Source: Clostridium uliginosum (lineage in GTDB: Bacteria > Bacillota > Clostridia > Clostridiales > Clostridiaceae). From it: a DNA stretch of 64,000 bases. Positions 35,076-42,702 of the stretch are shown here, piece by piece. Where the stretch lies: positions 1 to 64,000 of the forward strand of contig NZ_FOMG01000006.1 of assembly GCF_900112485.1 (NCBI RefSeq), read 5' to 3'. The first letter of the stretch is position 1; each line of letters begins with the position of its first letter. The position numbers and the translations under genes were made by a program. Below the pieces are notes generated by a model. The model ran no database searches and was not told the origin of the DNA. It worked only from the letters and a program-made list of their open reading frames with translations.

Positions 35076-36269
35076 GTGAAAAAGGTGAAGGTAGTTTGCA
35101 TTATACAAGCTAGGGTTGGTTCGACTAGGCTTCCGGGAAAAGTATTAAAGCAAATTTGTGGAAAAACAGTATTAGAACATGATATTGAAAGATTAAAAAA
35201 AGTTAGAAATATTGATGAGATAGTAATAGCAACAACGCTGTTAGAAAAAGATAATGCAATTGTAGACGAGTGTGAAAGGTTAGGAGTAAGCTATTTCAGA
35301 GGATCTGAGCAAGATGTATTATCTAGATATTATTATGCGGCAAAAGAAAATAAAGCTGATGTTGTTGTAAGAGTTACAAGCGATTGTCCTTTAACTGATA
35401 GTAAGGTTAGTGAAAAGATAATTGATTCTTATCTAGATAATAAGGAAATATATGATTATGTAAGTAATACAATTGAAAGGACTTATCCTAGAGGATTAGA
35501 TACAGAAGTTTTTAGTTTCAATGCACTAGAAAGAGCTTTCAATGAAGCCATAAGTACTAGAGATAGGGAACATGTAACTCCATATATTTGGGATAATAAT
35601 ACAATATTTAATATTTTTCAATACAAAAATAAAGAGGATTATTCCAATTTGAGATGGACCTTGGATACTGAAGAAGATTATAAGTTGATTTCTATAATAT
35701 ATAAATATTTTTGTGATAAAGAATATTTTTGTATGGAAGATATAATTGCATTAATGAAAGAAAAACCAGAATTAGAAAAAATAAATATAGATATAGAACA
35801 GAAAAAAATAGATGATGATTTAATTCTAATAAATGCAAATAAAGAGCATTGCAAATTAATCTATGAATGGAGAAATGATAAAGAGGTAAGAAAAAATTCA
35901 TTTGATACTGCAAAAATTTCCTATGAAGAGCATGTAGAGTGGTACGCTAAAAAACTAAATGATTCTAATTGTAAAATTTATTTGTTAGCTAATAGTAATA
36001 AGAACATTGGTGTAGTAAGGCTTGAATTAAAAGATGGAGAAAATACAATTAATTATAATATAGAAAAAAATAGTAGGGGTAAAGGATATGGATATAAGAT
36101 TTTATTAGAGCTTGAAAAAGAATTAATAAAAAATCAAAAAACCATGAAACTTACTGCATATGTTAAAAGTGAAAATATATTTTCTCTCAAAATATTTAAT
36201 AAATTAAATTATGAAATTATTAAGAGAGAAGAAAATATAATCAAATTACAAAAAGTAATAGGAAAATGA
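35076..36269 (+). CDS. Bifunctional SpsF/PseF-type cytidylyltransferase and PseH-like N-acetyltransferase (397 aa)
   Basis: Residues 1-235: nucleotidyltransferase of the SpsF/CMP-sugar synthetase group, CIIQARVGSTRLPGKVLKQI at 8-27, DVVVRVTSDCPLTD near 105, YPRGLDTEVF. Residues about 248-395: GNAT domain, ILINANKEHCKLIYEWRNDKEVRKNSF, NYNIEKNSRGKGYGYKIL (acetyl-CoA loop), typical of PseH. It would both activate pseudaminic acid with CTP and acetylate the 4-amino sugar intermediate. GTG start at 35076; GTG 35085 is possible. Fusion of two separate pathway steps is unusual. Confidence 0.82.
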   Translation: MKKVKVVCIIQARVGSTRLPGKVLKQICGKTVLEHDIERLKKVRNIDEIVIATTLLEKDNAIVDECERLGVSYFRGSEQDVLSRYYYAAKENKADVVVRVTSDCPLTDSKVSEKIIDSYLDNKEIYDYVSNTIERTYPRGLDTEVFSFNALERAFNEAISTRDREHVTPYIWDNNTIFNIFQYKNKEDYSNLRWTLDTEEDYKLISIIYKYFCDKEYFCMEDIIALMKEKPELEKINIDIEQKKIDDDLILINANKEHCKLIYEWRNDKEVRKNSFDTAKISYEEHVEWYAKKLNDSNCKIYLLANSNKNIGVVRLELKDGENTINYNIEKNSRGKGYGYKILLELEKELIKNQKTMKLTAYVKSENIFSLKIFNKLNYEIIKREENIIKLQKVIGK

Positions 36270-36416
36270 TGTTGTAATTAAGTATAACAAATAATATAAG
36301 TAGTTTAGTGGTAAATTTATTGAATTTGTAAATGAGTCTATTATAGGAAAAAACACATAACTATATTTTTCAAAAGACTCTAGATAATTTTGTGTGATTA
36401 ATAAATTTATTATTAA

Positions 36417-36455
36417 AATATTACTGGAAATTTTGATTTTCAGTAATATTTTTTA
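36417..36455 (+). terminator. Terminator-like hairpin in the gap before the DUF2920 gene
   Basis: AATATTACTGGAAA / TTTTCAGTAATATT, 13 of 14 paired, then TTTTTATC. The rest of the 378-bp gap (36270-36647) has a GAGTCT / AGACTC inverted repeat at 36333-36385 and a perfect hairpin TAGGTAA / TTACCTA at 36554-36573, and no gene. Confidence 0.75.
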
Positions 36456-36647
36456 TCTTTAGTAACTACTTAAAGTATATTTTATATTTATATTATTGGA
36501 GATTAAAATATCTAATAACTTTAAAAAAATTATAAAAATACCTATATCGAATCTAGGTAACGATGATTACCTAATGAGTTAACACCAATACTTGAATATA
36601 TTCAAAAGAATATTAATAAAATAATAGAAAGTTAAAGAGGAGGTAAA

Positions 36648-37769
36648 ATGGCTAAAGAACATTGTATTACAGAATCTGCACATAATAGTATATATGTTGA
36701 AAATAAAGAGAAAAATAATTATGAAAACAGAGAATTTAATATATATTTTTCAGAACCCAATGAGGGTATAAATTCAGATACAGGTTTATTATTACTTATT
36801 GCTGGATTTGGTGGAAATGCTAGTTCAAATGTTTACAAAAAGATGAGAAATGAGATGGCAGATAAATATAATTTAGTTACAATACAATGTGATTATTTTG
36901 GATGGCAATTTATGCAACAAGCAGATAAAATCATTGTTCCAAATTTTTATAGAGATCAAGTTTTTACTGAAGAAGATATGAAAAAGATATATAAATCTGG
37001 CAAACTTGATTTTGATGAGTTTGTTAATCAAGGAATAAAGTATGGTTTGGATGTTACAGTTAATGTAGATTTATCAGATGAAACATTAAATGATTTTAAT
37101 GATATGGGCATAATGCAGGCAATAGATAATATTACTGCTGTATTGAGGGTAATGGCGATATTATATGATAATAAATATGAGTTTAATACTAAAAAGGTTA
37201 TTATATATGGTCATTCTCATGGTGCATATTTATCATATCTATGTAATGCTTTTGCACCTACACTTTTCTCATTAATTATTGATAATTCTGCTTGGATATA
37301 TCCTGAGTATTTAAAAACTAATAGATATTTAGTACATAATATAGATAAATTTAAAATAAATTTAAAATTTGATTATTTAGCAAAAAAATTACATATAGAC
37401 AAGGAACTTTTAAATTTACAACACATATATTCTAATTTTAAAAATACATGTAAAATAATATGTTACCATGGTGTTACAGATAATCTTATAAGTAATTTTG
37501 AAAAAAAAGATTTTTGTAAAATGGTAGAGAACTGTCAATATAATGAAATATCTTTAGACAAAATTGATGGATATATATTTAAATCAACTAATCATGGTTT
37601 AGATGCGGATTTTCTTAAATTATTCCATTTTGCATATAATAAGGTTAAAATGGACTTTAAAAGAAATAATTTTATAGATTTACAAAATAATGTAATTATA
37701 AAAACTAATAATGGGGAATATTTAATAAATTATGATGATATTTTGCCTTATTTTATACAATTAAAATAA
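36648..37769 (+). CDS. DUF2920 alpha/beta-hydrolase-like protein (373 aa)
   Basis: LLLLIAGFGGNASSNVYKKM near residue 45 is the oxyanion-type loop, and GHSHGAYLSYL near 188 is the G-x-S/H-x-G nucleophile elbow, with Ser between two His. DNLISNFEKKDF and STNHGLDADFL supply candidate Asp and His. DUF2920 genes recur next to maf and pse/leg genes in flagellated bacteria, so a role in sugar modification (for example deacetylation or esterase) is inferred. Ribosome site AGAGGAGG. No signal peptide, so cytoplasmic. Confidence 0.72.
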   Translation: MAKEHCITESAHNSIYVENKEKNNYENREFNIYFSEPNEGINSDTGLLLLIAGFGGNASSNVYKKMRNEMADKYNLVTIQCDYFGWQFMQQADKIIVPNFYRDQVFTEEDMKKIYKSGKLDFDEFVNQGIKYGLDVTVNVDLSDETLNDFNDMGIMQAIDNITAVLRVMAILYDNKYEFNTKKVIIYGHSHGAYLSYLCNAFAPTLFSLIIDNSAWIYPEYLKTNRYLVHNIDKFKINLKFDYLAKKLHIDKELLNLQHIYSNFKNTCKIICYHGVTDNLISNFEKKDFCKMVENCQYNEISLDKIDGYIFKSTNHGLDADFLKLFHFAYNKVKMDFKRNNFIDLQNNVIIKTNNGEYLINYDDILPYFIQLK

Positions 37770-37775
37770 TTATAA

Positions 37776-37907
37776 TGTAATATTAAACAATTATCAAAGA
37801 GATGTAATAATAAGTTAGACAGTTTAGATAATATAAGAAAAGATAAAAGAGTAAAAATATTTGAAGACTATTCACTGCATAGAAAAACAAAAATCAAAAT
37901 TTTATAG
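37776..37907 (+). pseudogene. Possible coding relic in the DUF2920-pseI gap
   Basis: A 43-codon open frame with no start codon or ribosome site ends at TAG 37905. Its last part (LDNIRKDKRVKIFEDYSLHR) has protein-like composition. It could be the tail of a decayed gene. Evidence is weak. Confidence 0.2.
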
Positions 37908-37960
37908 TTAGTGAAAAACCAAAATGTTTAATAGAGATAGAAATAATAGGAGATGATAAT

Positions 37961-39013
37961 ATGAAAGATAAAATTAAAATAGAAAATAAAATTATAGCAG
38001 AAAACAGCCCTGTTTTTATAATAGCTGAAATGTCAGCTAATCATCTTCAAAATTTTGATAATGCAGTAAAATTAATAAAAGAAGTTAAAAAAGCAGGTGT
38101 AGATGCAATAAAGCTTCAAACTTATACACCGGATACTATAACTCTTGATTGTGATAATAAATATTTTCAAATAAGACAAGGTACCATTTGGGATGGGACA
38201 ACATTACACAAATTATATAGAGAAGCGTATACTCCATGGGAATGGCAACCTAAGTTGAAAAAAATTGCAGAACAAGAAGGATTAATTTGTTTTTCTTCAC
38301 CTTTTGATAAGACAGCAGTAGATTTTTTAGAAGAAATGGATGTTCCAGCATATAAAGTAGCATCTTTTGAAATTAATGATATACCATTAATAGAATATAT
38401 GGCTTCTAAGGGAAAACCGATGATAATTGCAACAGGCATTGCAACACTTTCTGATATTGAAGAAGCTGTTAATGCATGCAAAAGAGTAGGGAATGATCAA
38501 ATAATTCTTTTAAAGTGTACAAGTGCATATCCTGCACCACTTGAAGATGTTAATCTAAAAACAATTCCAAACCTTGCAGAAACTTTTAATGTTATATCAG
38601 GGCTTTCTGATCACACATTAGGAATAGAGGTTCCTATTGCATCGATAGCACTTGGAGCAAAAGTTATAGAAAAGCATGTTACATTATCAAGAGCAGATGG
38701 AGGACCAGATGCTGTATTTTCATTAGAACCAGATGAATTAAAGCAAATGGTTGAATCAATTAGAAATATCGAAAAAGCTTTGGGAACAGTTACTTATGAA
38801 TTAACTGAAAAACAAAAAAAGTCAAAAGACCATTCTAGGTCGTTATTTATAGTAAGGGATATTAAAGCAGGCGAAAAATTCACAGAAGAAAATATTAAAT
38901 CTATAAGACCGGGATTTGGACTACCACCTAAATATATTAATGAAATTTTAGGTAAAACTGCTGGTAAAGATTTATATAAAGGTTCTCCACTAGAATGGAA
39001 ATATATTAAATAA
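37961..39013 (+). CDS. pseI: Pseudaminic acid synthase PseI (350 aa)
   Basis: NeuB-family TIM barrel: VFIIAEMSANHLQNFDNAVKLI at 19-40, DAIKLQTYTPDTI, KVASFEINDIPL, LSDHTLGIEVPIAS, IEKHVTLSRADGGPDAVFSLEP. The C-terminal SAF antifreeze-like domain begins near 285 (RSLFIVRDIKAGEKFTEENI). It condenses 2,4-diacetamido-2,4,6-trideoxy-L-altrose with phosphoenolpyruvate to form pseudaminic acid. Ribosome site TAGGAG; pseG follows after 11 nt. Confidence 0.95.
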   Translation: MKDKIKIENKIIAENSPVFIIAEMSANHLQNFDNAVKLIKEVKKAGVDAIKLQTYTPDTITLDCDNKYFQIRQGTIWDGTTLHKLYREAYTPWEWQPKLKKIAEQEGLICFSSPFDKTAVDFLEEMDVPAYKVASFEINDIPLIEYMASKGKPMIIATGIATLSDIEEAVNACKRVGNDQIILLKCTSAYPAPLEDVNLKTIPNLAETFNVISGLSDHTLGIEVPIASIALGAKVIEKHVTLSRADGGPDAVFSLEPDELKQMVESIRNIEKALGTVTYELTEKQKKSKDHSRSLFIVRDIKAGEKFTEENIKSIRPGFGLPPKYINEILGKTAGKDLYKGSPLEWKYIK

Positions 39014-39024
39014 GGAATGATCAT

Positions 39025-40017
39025 ATGATTAAATTTGCAATAAGAGCAGATGGTGGATCTAAAATAGGCATGGGACATATAATGAGAACATTGGTTTTAG
39101 CTAAGGAATTAGCTAAAACCAATGATGTTTTTTATATATGCAAAGTAAATAATCCTTTAAGTGACAAGTATAAGCCTGGAATAGATAAAATTAAAGCAGA
39201 AGGCTTTGATGTGATTTGTATTAATGAAAATAATATACTAGAAGAGTTAGAAAAAATAAATGCGGATTGTTTAATAACTGATAGCTATGATGTTGATGAA
39301 AATTACTTTATGCAAACTAAGCATTTATTTTATAAAACAGGATATTTTGATGATATGAATTTGTATTATTTTGATGTTGATTTTATAATTAATCAAAATA
39401 TAAATGCTGAAGATTTTAAATATAATGTAAATAATGATACTAAATTAATGCTTGGATGTAAATATTTAATGTTAAGAGAAGAATTTAGGAATGTATTAAA
39501 AAAACATACACATAAAAAGGTACATAACATAATGATTACTGTAGGAGGAGCAGATCCTAGTAATATTACAGGGGAAATTTTATCTTGGGTTAAAGATTTA
39601 GAATATACATTTCATGTAGTTATAGGTCCTTCTTTTAATAGTGAATATAAGCTTGAAAAACTAAGGAATGAAAAGGTAAAACTTTATTATAATGCTGATA
39701 TGTATCAAATAATGAAAAAATGTGATATGGCTATATCTGGATGCGGAAGTACATTATATGAATTAGCAGTTTGTGGAGTTCCTACTATAGGGATAGTAAT
39801 AGCTGATAATCAAAAAGCTATAGCTTGTAGGATGCATGAAAAAGAAATAATTATTAATGCTGGAATATGTAATCAATTAGAAAAGTATAGTTTTACAGAA
39901 CACATAGAAAATATGAGTAATAATTATAATTTACGAAAAAATATGAGTTTAAAAGGTTCAGAACTAATAGACAATAAAGGTATTGGACGAATACTAAGCA
40001 TAATTGAAAGTATATAA
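39025..40017 (+). CDS. pseG: UDP-2,4-diacetamido-2,4,6-trideoxy-beta-L-altropyranose hydrolase PseG (330 aa)
   Basis: GT-B/MurG-like fold. N-terminal IRADGGSKIGMGHIMRTLVLAKEL (catalytic His in GMGHIMR) and C-terminal ISGCGSTLYELAVCGVPTIGIV. It removes UDP before PseI acts. Partners PseB, PseI and the PseH-like domain are encoded nearby; PseC is not. Ribosome site AAGGAATGA. Confidence 0.93.
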   Translation: MIKFAIRADGGSKIGMGHIMRTLVLAKELAKTNDVFYICKVNNPLSDKYKPGIDKIKAEGFDVICINENNILEELEKINADCLITDSYDVDENYFMQTKHLFYKTGYFDDMNLYYFDVDFIINQNINAEDFKYNVNNDTKLMLGCKYLMLREEFRNVLKKHTHKKVHNIMITVGGADPSNITGEILSWVKDLEYTFHVVIGPSFNSEYKLEKLRNEKVKLYYNADMYQIMKKCDMAISGCGSTLYELAVCGVPTIGIVIADNQKAIACRMHEKEIIINAGICNQLEKYSFTEHIENMSNNYNLRKNMSLKGSELIDNKGIGRILSIIESI

Positions 40018-40076
40018 AATTAATTGGAATTATATAGTTAGTTAATTTTTATGTAGGTGTCATTTGAGATAATTAT

Positions 40077-40103
40077 TAAAGATATATATTTTTTAAACGA
40101 TAA
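40077..40103 (+). promoter_or_regulatory. Sigma-D promoter of the 115-aa gene
   Basis: TAAA at 40077-40080, 15 nt, AACGATAA at 40096-40103: the same geometry as at flgM, about 64 nt before the start codon. Confidence 0.75.
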
Positions 40104-40166
40104 TATCTAAGAAACTATTAAAATTATTTAATAAATTATATAATTACAAATATTTGGAGGTATATC

Positions 40167-40514
40167 ATGGAGGATAAAATAGAAGCACTTAAGATGGCTA
40201 GTGAATATATAGTAAACTTAAAAATATCAATATTAAAAACTGTTGAATATCTACAAAGCTCAGAATATGAAAAAGGATTAAATATGTTAGCATCTATTGC
40301 AGATGGCTTAAATTGGTTATCAATAGTAATTGAAAATACAAGGGATGTACAAAATGGTAAAATTTCATTAAGTGAGCTTAATAATAAATTAAGTGAAATA
40401 GTCGAAGCTATAGAAGATAAAGATAATGTATTAGTTGGAGATTTATTTCAATATGAATTACTTCCTATTATTGAGAAAGCTGAACAAATAATTAATAATT
40501 CTATAACAAATTAG
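40167..40514 (+). CDS. Small helical protein of the sigma-D regulon, unknown function (115 aa)
   Basis: Predicted all-helical and acidic: KIEALKMASEYIVNLKISILKTVEYLQSSEYEKGLNMLASIADGLNWLSIVIE, then SLSELNNKLSEIVEAIEDKDN. I do not recognise the family. Size, fold and a sigma-D promoter resemble export chaperones (FliS, FlgN, FliT), and it precedes a second flagellin gene, so a dedicated flagellin-2 chaperone is possible. Ribosome site TTGGAGG; own terminator downstream. Confidence 0.7.
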   Translation: MEDKIEALKMASEYIVNLKISILKTVEYLQSSEYEKGLNMLASIADGLNWLSIVIENTRDVQNGKISLSELNNKLSEIVEAIEDKDNVLVGDLFQYELLPIIEKAEQIINNSITN

Positions 40515-40534
40515 AATTTAATATGAACAAATAT

Positions 40535-40573
40535 AAAGGCATCAGTTATAATAAATAATTATTGATGCTTTTT
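40535..40573 (+). terminator. Terminator of the 115-aa gene
   Basis: AAGGCATCA...TGATGCTTTT stem with partly paired AT-rich loop, then a T tract. Confidence 0.75.
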
Positions 40574-40663
40574 ATATTGTAAAATAAAAAATAAATATAC
40601 TTAACTGTATAAATGTTTATAAAATCAATAAAACACCATAACTGTTATAATTATGTACAACTA

Positions 40664-40690
40664 TAAAGATTTAAGTTTTTTAATCGATAA
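40664..40690 (+). promoter_or_regulatory. Sigma-D promoter of flagellin gene 2
   Basis: TAAA at 40664-40667, 15 nt, ATCGATAA at 40683-40690, about 36 nt before the start codon. Confidence 0.8.
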
Positions 40691-40725
40691 TTAAATAAAT
40701 TAAAGTGGAATGAGATGGTGATAAA

Positions 40726-41544
40726 ATGAGATTAAATCCTAATATGTTTTCATTAAACATATATAAGAATTATAAAAATAAACTTGCAGATAATTCAAAA
40801 GCAATTGGAAATATAAGTTCGGGTATAAAACTTAATAAAGCTAAAGATAATCCTAACAAAATAAGTCAAAGTGAATCGCTTAAAATACAAATCTTAAGTA
40901 GTGCAGCAGTTAAGAGAAATATAGAAGACACTAATTCTATGATTCAAACTTTTGATAGTGCAATGGGAGAAATGAATGATAGTTTATTACGAATGAAAGA
41001 ATTAACAACACAAGCAGCAAGTGGGACATTAACAACTAGTGATAGAGATGCCATTCAATTAGAAATAGATGGACTTAATAAACATATTGATTATATGGCG
41101 AATAATACTGAGTTTAATGGAATTAAGTTAATTAATGAAAATGGAGCAATAACTTCCACTGTTGGGATTATGCAAGGAGAGTCTACATCTATTCCTAAAT
41201 ATGATCTTACAAGTACTGCTTTAGGCATAAAAGGGATGGATATAACAGATCCTTCAAATATTAATTCAGCAATGACTTCTGTAGATAACGCAATCAATCA
41301 AGTGTTAGGAGCAAGAGGTGACTATGGAGCTTTACAACTTAGATTTGAAAGTTCAGGTGAGAATATGGATGAAAACAGTATTTCACTTCAAAAAGCTCAA
41401 AGTAATATTGCAGATGCAGATATAGCAGAAGAGATGATTAAGTTTTCGCAAAGTCAAATCTTAATACAATCTTCAATTGCATTAATGGCACAAAGTAATA
41501 ACTTCCCTCAAGATGCATTGAAAGTTTTACAAAATATTAAATAA
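40726..41544 (+). CDS. Flagellin 2, divergent flagellin paralogue (272 aa)
   Basis: D0/D1 flagellin of the same size as flagellin 1 but clearly different: N-terminal RLNPNMFSLNIYKNYKNKLADN, ISSGIKLNKAKDNPNKISQSESLK (cf. [23 protein letters not shown]) and LRMKELTTQAASGTL; C-terminal IADADIAEEMIKFSQSQILIQSSIALMAQSNNFPQDALKVLQNIK. Its leader lacks the CsrA hairpin found at flagellin 1, so the two are probably controlled differently. A minor filament protein or special-purpose flagellin is likely. Confidence 0.92.
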   Translation: MRLNPNMFSLNIYKNYKNKLADNSKAIGNISSGIKLNKAKDNPNKISQSESLKIQILSSAAVKRNIEDTNSMIQTFDSAMGEMNDSLLRMKELTTQAASGTLTTSDRDAIQLEIDGLNKHIDYMANNTEFNGIKLINENGAITSTVGIMQGESTSIPKYDLTSTALGIKGMDITDPSNINSAMTSVDNAINQVLGARGDYGALQLRFESSGENMDENSISLQKAQSNIADADIAEEMIKFSQSQILIQSSIALMAQSNNFPQDALKVLQNIK

Positions 41545-41570
41545 TTTGAGTTTTAGAGAAGTGAAACAAA

Positions 41571-41888
41571 GGGGCTGTTGCTTAAAATGATTTTTTAAAT
41601 CATTTTAAGCAACAGCATATTTTTATATTAATCCTTATTTCCGTTTTAATTTATCTTAATTTTCTATTATTATGCCAGGTATATTATTCTCTTTGGTAGT
41701 CAGAATCAGCCACTATATTTTCAAACTTTTTAGGTGAATTTTCTTGTGACTTTTCAATAAATTCTTCAACACTATCTATAAATCTTTGAATCTGAGTTTT
41801 TCCTTTTTCATTACAATTTACAAATTCTATTTTAGCTTCAAGTTTTTTATTATCTAAAAACACTTCAATTTCTATTTTACAACAGCCC
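41571..41888 (-). mobile_element. Relic of an IS1182-like insertion sequence
   Basis: Inverted ends GGGGCTGTTG (41571-41580) and CAACAGCCC (41880-41888). The minus strand keeps a 60-codon open frame (41863-41684) ending PKKFENIVADSDYQRE, which recalls the ENIVADAGYG segment of IS1182-group transposases. Less than a fifth of a full element remains and no catalytic set is visible. Family assignment is from ends and this short match. Confidence 0.5.
41574..41616 (+). terminator. Perfect 20-bp hairpin at the IS end, probable flagellin 2 terminator
   Basis: GCTGTTGCTTAAAATGATTT and its exact inverse with a TTT loop, followed by ATATTTTTAT, 30 nt after the flagellin 2 stop. The stem belongs to the IS relic end but is well placed to stop transcription. 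Confidence 0.7.
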
Positions 41889-41986
41889 TTTTTGCTTATT
41901 TAACTCAAAATATGTTTGTATTAGTAATAAAAACAAATAAATTATGTTATTTATATGTAAAAGAACAAAAATAGTAATATTTTGTT

Positions 41987-42015
41987 TTGAAAAATAATGG
42001 AAAATGGTATATAAT
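41987..42015 (+). promoter_or_regulatory. Sigma-A-type promoter of the riboswitch leader
   Basis: TTGAAA at 41987-41992, 17 nt, TATAAT at 42010-42015. Transcription would start near 42022, just before the aptamer. Confidence 0.75.
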
Positions 42016-42039
42016 ATAACCACAATAGTGTCATACAAT

Positions 42040-42118
42040 TTTATAGGCAAAACTAATGAAAGTTAGTGACGCAAAGCTATAGGGGCTAAGGATTAATCTA
42101 TGCTCGCCAGTTGCCAAA
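42040..42118 (+). promoter_or_regulatory. Cyclic-di-GMP-I (GEMM) riboswitch aptamer
   Basis: P1 GGCAA (42046) pairs with TTGCC (42111). A GAAA-tetraloop hairpin, ACTAAT GAAA GTTAGT, is followed by the hallmark GACGCAAAGCTATAGGG, then GGCTAAGGAT and CTCGCCAG. This order is diagnostic of the GEMM-I aptamer. In Clostridioides difficile such a riboswitch precedes the flgB operon and ends transcription when c-di-GMP is bound. Here flgB starts 585 nt further on. Confidence 0.93.
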
Positions 42119-42165
42119 GGGTATAATATACTTTTTTGTTTTAATTGATTATAATTAATTGATTT

Positions 42166-42208
42166 AGTAAAATAACTACTCTTTAAAAGGGTAGTTATTT
42201 TACTATTT
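42166..42208 (+). terminator. Long hairpin, probable riboswitch expression platform
   Basis: AGTAAAATAACTAC / GTAGTTATTTTACT is a perfect 14-bp stem, extendable through TCTT / AAGG. The downstream tail ATTTATTATATA is only moderately T-rich. It begins about 50 nt after the aptamer. Confidence 0.65.
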
Positions 42209-42410
42209 ATTATATAATTGGGAAAGCAATAAGCCTCGTCAATGGTTATACATTTAATCGAAAGTGTTCATTTGAGAAAATTAATTTTCGATAATTTACG
42301 AAATTAATATGTTAAAAAGCTAATAAGAATGTTCTAAGTATATCAATAAATGGAATTAAATGGTTTCAATGTGCGATATTTATAAAAAAATTACATATTA
42401 TTTAATAAAA

Positions 42411-42453
42411 TGTCGAAATATTGATAGAAAAAAGTCAATATTTATACTATGAT
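42411..42453 (+). promoter_or_regulatory. Spo0A-box-like heptamer and sigma-A promoter, repeat unit 1
   Basis: TGTCGAA (42411-42417) equals the 0A-box core. TTGATA (42421) with a 16-nt spacer and TATACT (42443) is a good sigma-A promoter. The box lies about -44 to -38 from the predicted start, the usual place for Spo0A activation. Confidence 0.55.
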
Positions 42454-42553
42454 TCAAGTATAAATAAAAAAGATATCCCCGATAGATTGACAAACGCGAT
42501 TGAATCGTTTCCATATGCAATATTTGTAGAAAATTACATAAATTTTATAAAAA

Positions 42554-42596
42554 GGTCGAAATATTTATGGCGAAAAGTTAATAATTATTTTATAAT
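42554..42596 (+). promoter_or_regulatory. Spo0A-box-like heptamer and -10 element, repeat unit 2
   Basis: GGTCGAA (42554-42560; one mismatch to the 0A box) and a perfect TATAAT at 42591-42596, without a good -35 box. Transcription would start about 100 nt before flgB. Confidence 0.45.
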
Positions 42597-42702
42597 TAAA
42601 GTATAAATGAAAAAATGATGAAATTAAGTAATTATAATGTTAAAATATTTAGAAAGAACAAACACACATTATTTATAAATTTAATTAATTGGAGGGCTAA
42701 AA

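Larger units (their letters stand above)
42335..42620 (+). repeat. Imperfect tandem duplication of about 143 bp before flgB
   Basis: Unit 1 (about 42335-42477) and unit 2 (about 42478-42620) align with period 143-144. Over the best 52 nt, from the CGAAATATT blocks at 42414 and 42557, 42 positions agree by eye. Upstream the match continues through TGCGATATTTATA / TGCAATATTTGTA and ATTACATA. Each unit carries a Spo0A-box-like heptamer and a -10 box. Confidence 0.75.

Noticed and set aside
42287-42308. TTCGATAA at 42287 as a sigma-D -10 box
   Set aside because: The position 15 nt upstream reads TCAT, so there is no -35 box; the motif is part of a small ATTAATTTTCG/CGAAATTAAT hairpin.
42459-42485. 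Sigma-D-like pattern TAAA...CCCGATAG before flgB
   Set aside because: The spacer is 13 nt, unlike the strict 15 nt at the four other sites.
42421-42606. 61-codon open frame between the riboswitch and flgB
   Set aside because: It lies across the 143-bp tandem repeat, starts with TTG without a ribosome site and its composition is that of AT-rich non-coding DNA.
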